A stretch of 64,000 bases of DNA, taken from positions 12,262,204-12,326,203 of the forward strand of contig NC_041019.1 in the NCBI RefSeq assembly GCF_004193775.1, written 5' to 3'. The notes under the pieces are model-generated. The model searched no databases. It was given only the letters and a program-made list of their open reading frames with translations, and had not been told where the DNA came from. This stretch comes from Glycine soja. Taxonomy: Eukaryota > Streptophyta > Magnoliopsida > Fabales > Fabaceae. This document shows positions 1-11,196 of this stretch, one piece after another (within the stretch, counting starts at the first letter, position 1; each line of letters begins with the position of its first letter). The position numbers and the translations under genes are program-made.

Positions 1-499
1 TATCTAAAGGGTGGGGATTGTTTTGTGCACCCAATACAATTGCTGGTACATCCAACAGAACAGCGCAATTTTAATTTTGTCCTTCCCTTAAGCCTTGTAC
101 TTTTTCTTCTCTTGAAAAATCAGAGTTTCTCTTTTCACTCGTTCTTCATGACCTAAATTATCAAAATAAATATTAAAAAAATAAACAGCATCGATTTGTA
201 AAAACAATCTTAAAAAATGTACATTCTAAGATGGTTTTTTCAAAAAACTGTCTTAGAATGTCAGCTTTCTAAGACGGAAAAATCATCTTTAAAACCTCAT
301 ATTTTAAACATGTTTTAATAACAAGAATAACACATTCTAAGATGGTTTCTAAAACAATCGATGTAAAAATAGACATTCTAAGATGATTTAAAAATCGTCG
401 TAGAAAGAGTTCACTTTCTACAACGATAAATTCAAAGACAGTTGAAAACCGTCGTGAAAAATATTAAAAAATTGATTTTGAAAGACTTTTTTGTAGTAA
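1..499. mobile_element. CACTA-like transposon terminus (remnant)
   Basis: From about 200 to 470 there are repeated, inverted motifs of the type CATTCTAAGATGGTTTT / AAAACTGTCTTAGAATG, spaced by short AT-rich stretches. The block ends at 484-499 with TTTTTTGTAGTAATG, close to the reverse complement of the CACTACAAGAAAA-type ends of plant CACTA elements. Subterminal inverted motifs next to such an end are the hallmark of CACTA transposons, where they bind the transposase. No coding sequence is present, so this is a deleted or non-autonomous end whose partner lies outside the window. The first 60 bases contain GTGCACCCAA, also seen near the end of the 27-kb element, which may be a separate small remnant. 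Confidence 0.5.
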
Positions 500-540
500 T
501 GTAAATCTCATGTTAGTAAGAAAAAAAATCTATTTATTTT

Positions 541-1580
541 AAAAAGCCAAAACAATTTAATATCTTAATTAAAAAGCTTCTTGTCCAAATTTGTAAGATA
601 ATGTTAAATTTTATAGTAAATCATGAATCAAACCTATGCTTTTATATTTTTTCTTGCTTCATCTCATAAGAAAATATTCATCTCATATTAGATAAAATAA
701 CATTCAATAAACTAGTTAAGTCTCATGTCACTAAGCAAGAAATTTTTTATTTATATGAAAAGTACAGTAACATTAAATTAAAAAAATGTAATTTCACTTT
801 GATAATTTAACTATTAATTTAATTTTAGGTAAATTTTTCTCTCTCGTAAGTGTAAATTCTCTTACTTGATTTAATAAAAAATGTTCATCTCAAAAATTTG
901 ATTTAAAAATTTATTTTTTTATTAGGTTAAAAAATATAAAATTGTAATTGTAATGAAAAAAGTTTCTTAAATGCCAAAGTAATTTAAATATTTATTGCCG
1001 AAGCTTTTTGCCCAATTTTGTAAGATAATATAAAATTTTACAATAAATCATGCATCAAGCAATTTTTTTAGTTAAAGAAAGATAATTCATAAATTTCCTT
1101 GTTTCATGTCAAAAGACACTGTTCATCCCATGTTTAGATAAAATAACATATTCAATAAATTAATTGAGTCACATGTTATTAAACAAGAGAATTTGTATTT
1201 ATATTAACAGTATACTAACAATAAATTAAAAACATTAATTTAACTCTAACAAATGTTAATGTAGTTTTAGATAAATTGTTCTTTCCTTGCTATGAGTTAA
1301 GTGAAAATTCTCATTCTTTATTTAATAAAAAATGTTCATCTCTATAGTTTAATTTTATACATGATATATATGATTTATATATTACTAAGTTTACAGATAT
1401 AATATCAACATTCCAGGTTTAAGAAAACTTTTATAATTTATATTTACCAATATAATAATGAATTAAATAAAATTAATTTAATCCAAAAATTTAAATGTTA
1501 GCATGATTTCCAGTAATTTTTTTATTCTTGTAAGTGCAAATATGCCTACTCAATTTTGCAAAAAATGTTATTCTATTATG
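541..1580. repeat. Degenerate ~430-bp tandem repeat (two copies plus a partial third)
   Basis: The segment 541-895 recurs at 968-1345. Both start with AAGCC/TGCCAAA..AATTTAAAT, share AATTTGTAAGATAAT, AGATAAAATAACAT and TTTAATAAAAAATGTTCATCTC, and keep the same order. A third, poorer and partial copy lies at about 1450-1580 (TTCTTGTAAGTGCAAAT..AAAAAATGTTAT). Identity between copies looks roughly 70-75% by eye. No open reading frame of note is present. It may be the U3 part of an old LTR whose TATA box lies at 1673. Confidence 0.55.
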
Positions 1581-1654
1581 AATAATCTTTTGTGGATGTT
1601 CATATCTTCCTTTATCTTTGGTTATTTATCTTCATTTGTATTTATCTTTTGTAA

Positions 1655-1800
1655 CTTCTTTATCTTTTGTATCTATAAATAGGTTACTCTTCTTGGAATG
1701 AATGCAAACAATTATCATTCTCTTTACATTCTTGTCTTCTCTACTTTCTCTCTATTATTCTCCTCACGAGTCATATTATATTTAACACATTATCAATACT
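1655..1800 (+). promoter_or_regulatory. TATA-containing LTR-like promoter
   Basis: A canonical TATA box CTATAAATAGG lies at 1673-1683. It is followed by pyrimidine-rich leader-like sequence and then ATTTAACACATTATCAATAC at about 1779-1798. That layout (TATA, short leader, CA end, then TTATCA) resembles the R/U5 end of a short plant Ty1/copia LTR, but no second LTR or coding region was found. It could also drive the downstream Helitron genes. Assignment is tentative. Confidence 0.35.
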
Positions 1801-2272
1801 TTCTCTCTATTATTTTCTCTATTTCAATTTGATTTATCTATTATGATTAATGTTGTTATAATTAAATATGTCATTTGCTTGAGTTTTGCATACATATACA
1901 TTACAAGACTTTCGATTTTATTTTGAAAATGATCAATTCCAGCTATTTGCAATTATTCAATTCTTTTTGTGTGGTTAATTTCTCAATGGCATTATATTTA
2001 GCTAGCTTTAAAGTTCTGGTTGTCGATGTTTATATTGAACATATCTATTAAACATATATGAAAATTGTAGACATATGAAAATACATTTATGCCCTCTTTA
2101 GTTGATTGACACATGTCAATTTTTTGGGTCTTTTTGGCTTATTGATCTTCTTACCTCTTTCTAAAGAAAAGTGAAAGTGCATATCACGTGTAGTATTCGA
2201 TGTGCACATCACTTGATTCCTTCCATATTATACACTAAGGAGTACTGAAAGCACAGATCACGTGTTCAAGCA

Positions 2273-2920
2273 TTGTATTCCTATGGTTCTAGATTTTTCC
2301 TCTCTCAATATCCAGTATCCAGTGTGGTTCTACCTTTTTTCCCCCTCTCATTTTCTTATATATTTTACACTCTCTTTTATGCTTTTTTCTCTCAGCTGGG
2401 TTGGGTATTCACCTCCATTTCCTTGATGCGGACCGAGGATTTTATTAGTCCCAGTAAAGAAGCAGAAACAACAGGAGCTCTTCGCTGGTTGCATGATCAG
2501 TTAGTTCACTCTCTTATCTTCTAGATTCTTCATCCTACACATGTTTTTGATCTGCATAATCTTCAACTATTTATGTTTATAGAAACTTCCACTAAAGAAG
2601 TGGAAAGAACAATAGCTCTTCGTTGGTTGCATGATCAGTTAGTTCACTTTCTTATCTTCTAGATTCTTCTACCTACACATGTCTTTGATCTTCATAATCT
2701 TCAACTGTTCTTAATTTTTTAATCTTGAAAATTTTAATGCACAACATTATATAAAAACTTAATGAAAAAACCACCAAATTTAGTGGTAAAAACTGGTTTT
2801 TTTCCCCAACCTCCAGATTTTGATAAAAATTGGATTCATACAAAGTTTTAGATTTTTCCTCTCTCATTTCCCTAGATATTTTTTTCTCTCTCTTTTTATT
2901 TTGATTGATGTACGTGACTG
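2273..2920 (+). repeat. Leader cassette upstream of the RPA-like gene
   Basis: This stretch holds CTGGGTTGGGTATTCACC at 2395, a block around CAGTAAAGAAGCAGAAAC that ends in TTCTTATCTTCTAGATTC (2451-2530), a second copy of that block (2585-2665), and a pyrimidine-rich stretch at 2855-2895 (CTCTCATTTCC..TTTTTCTCTCTCTTTTT). The same modules in the same order occur at 10,256-10,850 upstream of the Rep gene. A role as promoter or 5' untranslated leader is inferred from this position. The open reading frame within it (2273-2524) is not credible as a protein. Confidence 0.6.
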
Positions 2921-4792
2921 GTTTTGCTTCTCTGTTTAGATACGTATTGCATTTGGTGATCGTGCTTTGGGTGGGAGAGGCGATTTTGGTTTTCTGCAAA
3001 AAAAAAAAATAGTTACAAAACAAAAGGTGAGCATTTTCTCTATATGTTTTGGTATTGCACAAAAGACTAATTTACGAGCTGATTTTGTGTTTGATCATCT
3101 TGCCAAATTGTGCCAGAGAGATTATTGTTATTGGTTGTTGATTATTTTTTTATTTATTTTCTCCAGGCATGGCACGTCGTAGGGATTTCATAAGGGATAT
3201 CGATAACACAAAGGATACCTTGAAGCTTGTCGTTAGAATCATAGACCTGTGGTTTGTTGAAACTAAAGATAAATTTGAACAAGCTGAAATGATTATCATG
3301 GATGAAAATGTTGTCTTATTTAACTTTCTTATGTTAATAGATATTGTATGGTGTTATAATAATTTGTTTTCTGATTATTACCTTTGGACTATGATTTTTG
3401 TTCTTGCAGGTTGACAAGATTCATGTCCTTATAAGAAAAAAGGAGTTAAAGACATGGAAATTGACTCTAAAGGAGAACAACACTTATATGATGCACAACT
3501 TTAAAATTTTTAACAACGAGGGCCAGTATAAGCTATGTTTGCATCCATATAAGTTGATTTTTACTGGTGTCACTATTGTCATAGAAGTGGACCTTCCTAA
3601 TATCCCTTTAAAGGCATATGAGTTTGTTAATTTTGTTGATATCCTTGCTAGAACCTACCGACGCGATTTGTTAGTTGGTAATGCTATTTATTGTCGAACA
3701 AGTTTCAATATCTTATATTTTTGTCTACAGTTATTTTATTTAGTAAGGATGTATATGAATTATTATCTTTTTCCCTCTTTTCTTTCATATTTTAGATGTC
3801 ATTGGTGTTGTTCATGAGTTGACATCTCACCATGTTTTAATTAGTCCAAAGAGGGTAGTCTTTACCTTGAAAGATCTAAAGTGCAAAAACTATCTCTATC
3901 TATTTATTATCCTTTATCTACTTAGTATGAGATTTACAAAATTAAAATTTTTATACTCTTTGGGATGACCTCTATTTACAATTTGTTAATTATTTGAAAG
4001 AGACTGGTGGTGGTATGGAGACGGTGGTTATTATGTTAAGACACGCTCACATCAAAGAGGTACAGAGTTTTTCACTTTTGATTTGTTTTTTATATTAAAA
4101 TGGTGGCTTGGTTATATTTTTTATTTTACTTAATCTTTTAACTTATTTCCTATTATTAAATTGACATGAGTTTACCCAATTACAATAACTAACACATGGC
4201 AGGGCTCAAAGCTGTTGATTAATGAATCATTACCTGAAATACAACAATTTAAAGAAAGGTCAGTTACTTTGTGGGCTCTCTTTTCTTTGTATGTAGTTAT
4301 CATGGATATGTGTTTATCGTACTTAATCATCATTTTTTATTTGCTGTAACAACAGAGTTGGTGTTAGCTTACCTATATTGGGGTTCTAACACAAAGCTCT
4401 TCACAAAAGGGTTGTAGCCTGTCACAATCTTCTGGATCATCACAATATTCAGAGAAAGAAAAGTTCTTTTACAAAGTAGAGGTGAAGAGTCTCTCTGAAA
4501 TCAATGACATTACCACGATACTCTGTTATATGTATTCTCCATTACTTAATTTGACATGATTAATTGATCTAGCCAACTATTGACTATTATAATTACTTGG
4601 CTGAATAGGTAACAGATTGTGTTACTATTGGCACTATTAGAAGAATAATCATGGAGAATCATGGATGGTGTTATGCATCATGCATGAAGTGCAACAAGAG
4701 TGTTGTACTAGAAAATGAACCATTCAAATGTTCATGTGGCAAATACAATGAAGGGAGTATATTAAGGTTGTGTACTTTTAGTTTACCATTAC

Positions 4793-7479
4793 TGTAACAT
4801 CCCAATTTTCGTAAACTAGATTAAAAAGGATTGTTATTTATAAATAAATAGAGTTTTAAAAAAAATGATGAGATTTTGTAAATAAATAAATAAGGAGATA
4901 TAATTATTAATTAAAATAATGATTTGAGAGAAAATAAAAAGGGTATTTTATTTATTTGTTTGATAGAGAATAAAATAAAGTTTGCTTTTATAAAATAATA
5001 AATAAATAAATAGAGTAAACCTAGCTATAAATAGCGTTAGGTCAGTTTCCACACTGACGGTGCCTCTTCTTTCCCTCATTTTCGTTTTTCTCCTTCTCCT
5101 TCAAAAACCCTCTCTTTTTCCCGCAGCCCACCAAACCTGTCTCAGAAAAATGATGATCTTGAACTCGTTCACCGTTGAATCGTCGTGAAATTTGAGTATC
5201 ATGTTCGCAACCCAATTCCGAACATTCTCATCGTTGGGAATTTCAAAATCATATCTTAGCTTAGAGGAAAACCCTTCGCATTGTAGCATTTTAGTTTCCC
5301 GCAGAAACCCAAAACTGTCTCGGTAAAACTACGATCCCGGTTTCGTTAGCCGTTGGATTTTCATGAAATTTGGATATGTTGTTTGAAATTCAATTGAACA
5401 CGCTTTGACCGTTGGGATTTGTGAGATAATGTTCGTGGAGGGAGAAAAAGGAAACGCATGAAGACAGTACAAGTGGAGGTTTCAATCTCTTCTCCATCGC
5501 TCTGACGTTTGGAAATTCTATCGGAGCAGTCGGAGGAATAACTGAAGGAATCTCAAGGAATCATTAGAAATGTTACTATCGCTGGCTGAAGACACGTGAG
5601 TCCGCTCAGAGGTAAGGGATGAGTTTATCGCAATTGGGGATTAGAATGAACATGTGTAGGGATCCTTAGAGAACTAAATTTGGGTTTATTTTGGGATGTT
5701 TATTGAATTATAATTTTCTCTTTATGATTATAAATATAATATTATTGTGTTCTATGTACCAATTGATGTCCTGATGAGAATTGATTGATAAACTTGAGTG
5801 CTCTTGATGTCTTTGTGTTTAACCCATGAATTTGATTAATTGATTTTGATATAATTGTAAGAAACTATTTCAGGGATTTTACACCCCATGTTGTGATGAA
5901 ATCTTTTGTATAAATTGTTATGTTGAGGTTATGAAATGATGATTCAAACTGTGAGTATGTGATAAATTGAACATGTGACGGATGATGAAATACATGTGTA
6001 TTGAGATGAGATATGTGTATTGAGTTGTGAACTATGAACTATGCAATCACACAATTGTAAGACCCTTTAAGGGCGACGAGTATTGTGATGGGATCCACTG
6101 TGGGAATTCGACGAGTTAAAATGATTTTGAAAACAATTGAGTAGATGTGTGTATTGCATAGTTCATAGGTAAAGTGTACATGATTCATGAGGTGTGATAA
6201 CATGTTAAATTGAGATTATACCATTGTGATTGGGATTAAGTGTATGTGATAAATTGAGTATGTATATGATTGAGATATATATGTGCATCGAGTTGTGAAC
6301 TATGAATTGTACAATCACACGATCATAAGTCCCTTCAAGGGCGACGAGTTAATGCTAAGTCCCTTTTAGGGCGACGAGTTGATGTTAAGTCCCTTTTAGG
6401 GCGACGAGTTGATGTTAAGTCCCTTTTAGGGGGACGAGTTGATGCTAAGTCCCTTTTTGGGCGAGGAGTTAATGTTAAGTCCCTTTAAGGGCGACGAGTT
6501 AATGATAAGACCCTTAAAGGGCGACGAGTTAAAATTATTTTGAGAATAATTGAGGAGTCGTGTGTTTTGTACAGTTCATAGATAGAGTCTGTGTGCTAAA
6601 ATAATTTTAGGGGTTGGACCTGAATCAAGAGGGAGAGGCCCTGACGGACTCTTCGGAGTGTAGGCCTTGGGGGTCACCGGGTTTGAGTGCTCCTTTAAGC
6701 CTTTGTTGATCCCATATGGTTGGAGCATTCTCGCAAAACATCGTGACCCTGACTGGTCTCCCTATGATCTTACTTAGTGAGAGTGACCTGACAAACCCAT
6801 TGTGTGGTGTGTCTTGTTATGTACTCCTAAGCGCCCCAGGGTGGTTTTTCACTGACATGGTACCACATTGCATATATAGGCTTCAGTCTTAGCATAACTG
6901 TCGCATACGCTTGCTAATTGTTTATTATGAAATTGATGTGTTATTATGTCTTGATCGGAGTGTGTGATTCCTGTGTATAATGATTGATGATTGAAAGGTG
7001 TGATTGATGAATGACAAAGTGATGAAATAATGTGAGATATGCTAAGTAAATTGTATTTGGCTACTATATGTTGTGTTGTTTCTCTCTAGTAGTTAGCAAT
7101 GTGATAACTCACTCCCGGTTTGTTGTTTGTGTTTGGATCCTGTGATGATCTTGAACTTTGTATTCGGGGGAGCAGATGAATAGGTGGATGACTATGAAGA
7201 ATCTCATGCTAGAGGACACGGGAACACCACGCTCTGATAGGATGTGACATTAGGATATAGGTTCTATATTAATTGTATGAGACTTATATGACTTTCTTTG
7301 AGTCGAGATGACTTTATTATTTATTTGGACAATTTTGAATATGATGTAGAAGAAAGTGAATGTGAGCCTTTTACCCATTTGAAAAGCTTGTATTTAAAAA
7401 TGTTTTAAAAATACTTTTAATTAATATTTGAATTTTTATTACTTTATTAATATATATGTGAGGGGTAGAGGGTGTCACA
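4793..7479 (+). mobile_element. Solo LTR, 2.7 kb, flanked by ATTAC duplication
   Basis: The element begins TGTAACATCCC and ends GGGTGTCACA, the TG..CA form of an LTR. The five bases before it (4788-4792) and after it (7480-7484) are both ATTAC, a perfect target-site duplication. No internal gag/pol is present, so this is a solo LTR left by recombination between two LTRs. A TATA box CTATAAATAG at 5025-5034 followed by a pyrimidine-rich leader shows plus orientation. A related copy in inverse orientation lies at 22,229-26,000. The length favours a Ty3/gypsy origin, but no coding sequence proves it. It sits in an intron of the RPA-like gene. Confidence 0.85.
6327..6535 (+). repeat. 30-bp minisatellite inside the long LTR
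   Basis: About seven head-to-tail copies of a 30-bp unit built around AAGTCCCTTTTAGGGCGACG. Two central copies are identical and the others differ by one to four bases. A single relative lies at about 6059-6085, and degenerate relatives occur in the inverted LTR near 23,340-23,450 and 23,700-23,765. Within each unit CCCTTTTAGGG is an inverted repeat able to form a small hairpin. There are no unique spacers, so it is not a CRISPR array. Confidence 0.85.
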
Positions 7480-8802
7480 ATTACACATTAAATTAGATTT
7501 TATTTTATTGTTAAATTCTTTTGTGAGCCAATTGTATTTGTGTGTAAAAGGTATAAGCTAGAAGTGATGGTGTATCACAAGAAACAAAGTTCCAATTTTG
7601 TACTCTGGGACCGTGAGTGCATAGAACTTATAGGGAAATCTACACAAGAATTAAACGACATGATGTTTGTTGTATGTGTTTATATGTTTCACTTACTCCT
7701 ATCTTTCTTTTTATTTATATTATTATGACTGTTTCCCTAATATGTTAATTGTTTTGTTTATGTCTATCTAAGGGTGGTGATAAAAGCAGTAATGTGTTCC
7801 CATATCCACTCGACAATCTTTTAGGTTGTACTTTTCATTTAAAATCAAGGTCCAGCCCAAATATAGGAATTCATCTGTGAAAAAAATATCTGATGATCCT
7901 GAACTAATGCAAGCAATTTTGGATTTACTGCCAAATGTGGAAGTACTGTCAATATTATCTCAATAATTTATTAAGGCTTAGTATGAGTAAATAACTTTAT
8001 TTCCTTCGTACTTTATGATAGGATTCAGTTGAAGCTCAAGTTTGATTTTCTTTTGAAGTTGAGGTAGTAGGAACATCTATAAATTTTATTATCCATTGTA
8101 TAAAATTTATTGGTCCACTGCTTATGATAGGATACAACTAGACATCAGGTTCCTTTGTCCAACAATAAAGATGATTTCTTTCAATATGAAACTGTAAGTT
8201 ATGTCTTACAATTTGATGCACGTATCTATTGTATTTAAAAAATATTTTTATTGTAACATTAAATTAAATTCATTTATACAATGTATCTATACTTTTTGTG
8301 CATATTAATAAATTATTTATAATTATAGCTTAACTCAAATTCAATTATTATGTTGGTTTTTTACATAGCAATCACTCTCCGCAATATCAGATCATAATCC
8401 AGAGCTTGCAATGGCTGCAACTCCAACCAAGAAAGTTGTGGATGAAGTACCTAACCATGATTCACAAGCTGAAATGCCTGTTACTCTGGTTCAATTGAGG
8501 TCTTTCCAGATGATAATTTTCCTAAACAATTTCTTTCTGCTCAGCTCTCAACTACCAAGAAGCATATCAAGAATGAATGAATAGTTGGACGTCTGAATTA
8601 TGCTTCAGGTGTCATGGTTTAAGATCATATGTGTCAAGACTTTCTAACTTATTATTTTGTTTTGGTTTGTACATTTTATTCTTAGACAATTAATCAGATA
8701 TCAATGGTGGTTTAGGTGTCATGGTCATGGATCTTGTGTGTCAAGACTTTCTAAGCTGTTTTTTTTGTGTGTGTATATTTTGTTCTTAGGCAATTAACCA
8801 TG

Positions 8803-9225
8803 TAGTACTTAAAATTACATGCTTTAATGCCCAATGTTATGATCCAATACCAATGTTGTTAAAGGAATATTTTGTTCCAATGATTCTATTTTTATTTCAT
8901 GATGATAAATAAACTCAATATCCAAAAACTAAACAAAGAACAGAGTATGTGCTAAAAACTAAACAAAAAACAGAGAAAGTTTACCTGTTCGAAGGGTAGA
9001 AGAGTAATTTGGCATGCCATAGTCCACATGGAAGCATATGATGGCAAGGTTGTCTTCAGCTGTTGCCACAAGTAATATTTTTTATTGTGTTTGTCCCAGG
9101 AAATTTTATGATGCCCCTTCCTTCCACCTACTCCTGCCACGAGTGATACAAAGATTTCTGCCTCCACAGATCAAGAAAAGAAACTTTGTAAAAGTGAACT
9201 ATTTGTTTAGTTTACTTCCTTCATA
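8803..9225. repeat. Direct repeat A1 between the Helitron genes
   Basis: Sequence from ACTTAAAATTACATGC through TCAAGAAAAGAAACTTTGTA recurs at 9883-10,235. Shared blocks include CATGCTTTAATGCCCAATG, AATATTTTGTTCCAAT and TAATTTGGCATGCCA. The copies differ by point changes, and A2 lacks about 70 bases that A1 has after position 9050. No coding role is apparent. Confidence 0.7.
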
Positions 9226-9789
9226 ACAAAAATATAATACACACCAAGTACTTGCAAAATGGTTAAAATCAAAGTGGAGATGATGTTCTTAAACATTAGG
9301 CCGAACACAAGAAAGATCTTTGGTTTGAGACTAACTTCTTTAGTTTCTTTATAAGCTGCAAATTGGAGTGAATGATTTAAATATTTCTTCCACTTTCCTT
9401 TCTTCTCAAGCTCTTACTTTTATCAACATGATTTGATTAGTACACTAAGTTGAATTTAACAATAATGATAAGCATCACTAAGTGCAAGTATTTGTGAAAC
9501 TATACTTGCATTTTAAAAGTATATTGAAATCCTTCTATTTGTTTTATTTCCTGATGATAAAAAAAATTCAACAAGAATGTAATTATTTATACCTTTTATT
9601 TTGAACTAATAATTTCATACTGAAATTTTATTGTTATATTTAATTAATTTGTTTGAAGCTCAATTCTAATTTGACTTAAATTTATAAAGTCTAAATAATC
9701 TAAAATAAAATTTGTAAATAATCAACACAATACCAAGTATCATAACTCAAAGGTAGTTGGATTATTATTAAGTTGAAACAAAAAAAAAT
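9226..9789. other. Non-coding spacer between the Helitron genes
   Basis: AT-rich sequence with no open reading frame, splice-site-delimited exon or structural RNA that I can recognise. Confidence 0.5.
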
Positions 9790-10345
9790 GTCAAAGAGTT
9801 TTAGAAGAAGAAAAAAACAATTATTTTACTGGTTAGATATTTTCCACTGTCCCGTATGCTTTTTCTCTCTCATTTGGGTTGTGTGTACTTGAAATTACAT
9901 GCTTTAATGCCCAATGTTATAATCCAATACCAATGTTATTAAAAGAATATTTTGTTCCAATTATTCTTTTTATTTCATGATGATAAAAAAACTCAATAAC
10001 CAAAAACTAAACAAAGAACATAGTATGTGCTAAAAACTAAAGAAAAAATAGAGAAAGTTTACTTGTTCCAAGGGTATAAGAGTAATTTGGCATGCCACAG
10101 TCCACATGGAACCATATGATGGCAAGTTAAGGTTGCCTTCAGCTGTTTCCCCTTCCTTCCACCTACTCTTGCCACGAGTGATACGAAGATTTCAACCACC
10201 GCAGATCAAGAAAAGAAACTCTGTAAAAGTGAACTATTTGAAACAAAACAAAATGTCAAAGAGTTTTAGAAGAACAAAAAACAATTATTTCATTGGTTAG
10301 ATATTTTCCGGCCTCCCTTATGCTTTTTCTCTCTCAGTTGGGTTG
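9790..10345. repeat. Direct repeats B1, A2 and B2
   Basis: B1 (9790-9882) and B2 (about 10,250-10,345) share GAGTTTTAGAAGAA, TGGTTAGATATTTTCC and a CTCTCA..TTGGGTTGTGTG end. A2 (9883-10,235) between them repeats 8803-9225. The arrangement A1 - spacer - B1 - A2 - B2 suggests a tandem duplication of a roughly 470-bp unit next to the Rep leader. Confidence 0.6.
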
Positions 10346-10850
10346 TGTGTTCATATCCATTTCCTTGATGCAGACTGAGGGTTTTATTAGTCGCAGTAAA
10401 GAAGCAAAAACAGCAGTAGCTCCTCGCTGGTTGCATGATTAGTTAGTTCAATTTCTTATCTTCTAGATTTTTCTTCCTACACATGTCTTTGATCTGCATA
10501 ATCTTCAATTGTTTATAATTTTTTTAATCTTAAAAATTTTAATATGCAACATTATACAAAAGCTTCCAGTAAAGAAGCAAAAACAACAATGGCTCTTCAT
10601 TGCCTACATGATCAGTTACTTCACTTTCTTATCTTCTAGATTCTTCTTCCTACACATGTCTTTGATATGCATAATCTTAAATTGTTTATAATTTTTTTAA
10701 TCTTTTAAAATTTTAATGGACAACATTATACAGAAACTTAATAAAACAGCCACCAAATTTTTTGATAAAAAATGCCTTTTTTTTCCCTCTCTCATTTCCT
10801 TACATATTTTTCTCTCTCTTTTTATTTTAATTAATGTATACGTGGATTAA
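10256..10850 (+). repeat. Leader cassette upstream of the Rep gene
   Basis: Repeats the modules of 2273-2920. CAGTTGGGTTGTGTGTTCAT is followed by a block around AGTAAAGAAGCAAAAAC that ends TTCTTATCTTCTAGATT (10,395-10,470), a second copy of that block (10,565-10,645) and the pyrimidine-rich CTCTCATTTCCTTACATA (10,783). The order matches the RPA leader. This implies duplication of a promoter/leader so that both genes of the element have the same upstream sequence. Confidence 0.6.
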
Positions 10851-10857
10851 TACATGA

Positions 10858-10975
10858 TTTTTCACTCTCAACTAGGTTGGTGGTCACACCTTACAACATC
10901 TCCTTCCTAGTTTGATTTTCTCACTCCGCTGGGTTGGGGGTCACACCTTACACCATCTCCTTCCTAATTTGATTG
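10858..10975 (+). repeat. Tandem duplication of ~58 bp
   Basis: Two adjacent copies share GGTCACACCTTACA, CATCTCCTTCCTA and TTTGATT, with a few mismatches. They lie just upstream of the Rep start, so a regulatory role is possible but unproven. Confidence 0.7.
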
Positions 10976-11196
10976 ATGCATGTGTGGATTAATATAGTGC
11001 ATATACTCACCTTTACTATAGCTCCACTCCATTCCATGCCCCAAAAATTCATCCCTTTTTCCTATCACAGTGTACACACAAAGGAAGTATAACTACACTA
11101 CCCTCCATGATCCTATATCCATCCACTGGTTAGTAATACTCTATATTCTGGGACTCACTTTCTGTCTAACCTTATCTACCAAATTTCCTTTACCAG

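Larger units (their letters stand above)
3169..8580 (+). pseudogene. RPA1-like (replication protein A large subunit) gene of the Helitron, broken
   Basis: The product would bind single-stranded DNA through OB folds. The start MARRRDFIRDID and exons 3169-3309, 3410-3677 and 3796-~3880 give a DUF223/RPA1 N-terminal-type domain, including VDKIHVLIRKKELKTWK. Further exons lie near 3950-4057, 4204-4258 and 4357-4500. Exon 4619-4766 gives MENHGWCYASCMKCNKSV..CSCGKY, the zinc-binding part of the RPA1 C-terminal fold, and it continues in exon 7551-~7670 (RYKLEVMVYHKKQ). All listed junctions have GT/AG. A solo LTR (4793-7479) sits in the intron between the last two. Damage: a stop after VGVSLPILGF near 4389 unless spliced out, and a one-base frameshift near 7848, after which QPKYRNSSVKK reads in the next frame. 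A tail exon near 8370-8580 is also frameshifted. Confidence 0.75.

Noticed and set aside
2273..2524. 83-codon frame at the start of the Helitron leader
   Set aside because: It lies inside a repeated non-coding cassette whose second copy at 10.3 kb does not keep the frame open.
6327..6535. Possible CRISPR array
   Set aside because: The 30-bp units are contiguous without unique spacers, lie in an LTR of a plant genome, and no cas genes exist.
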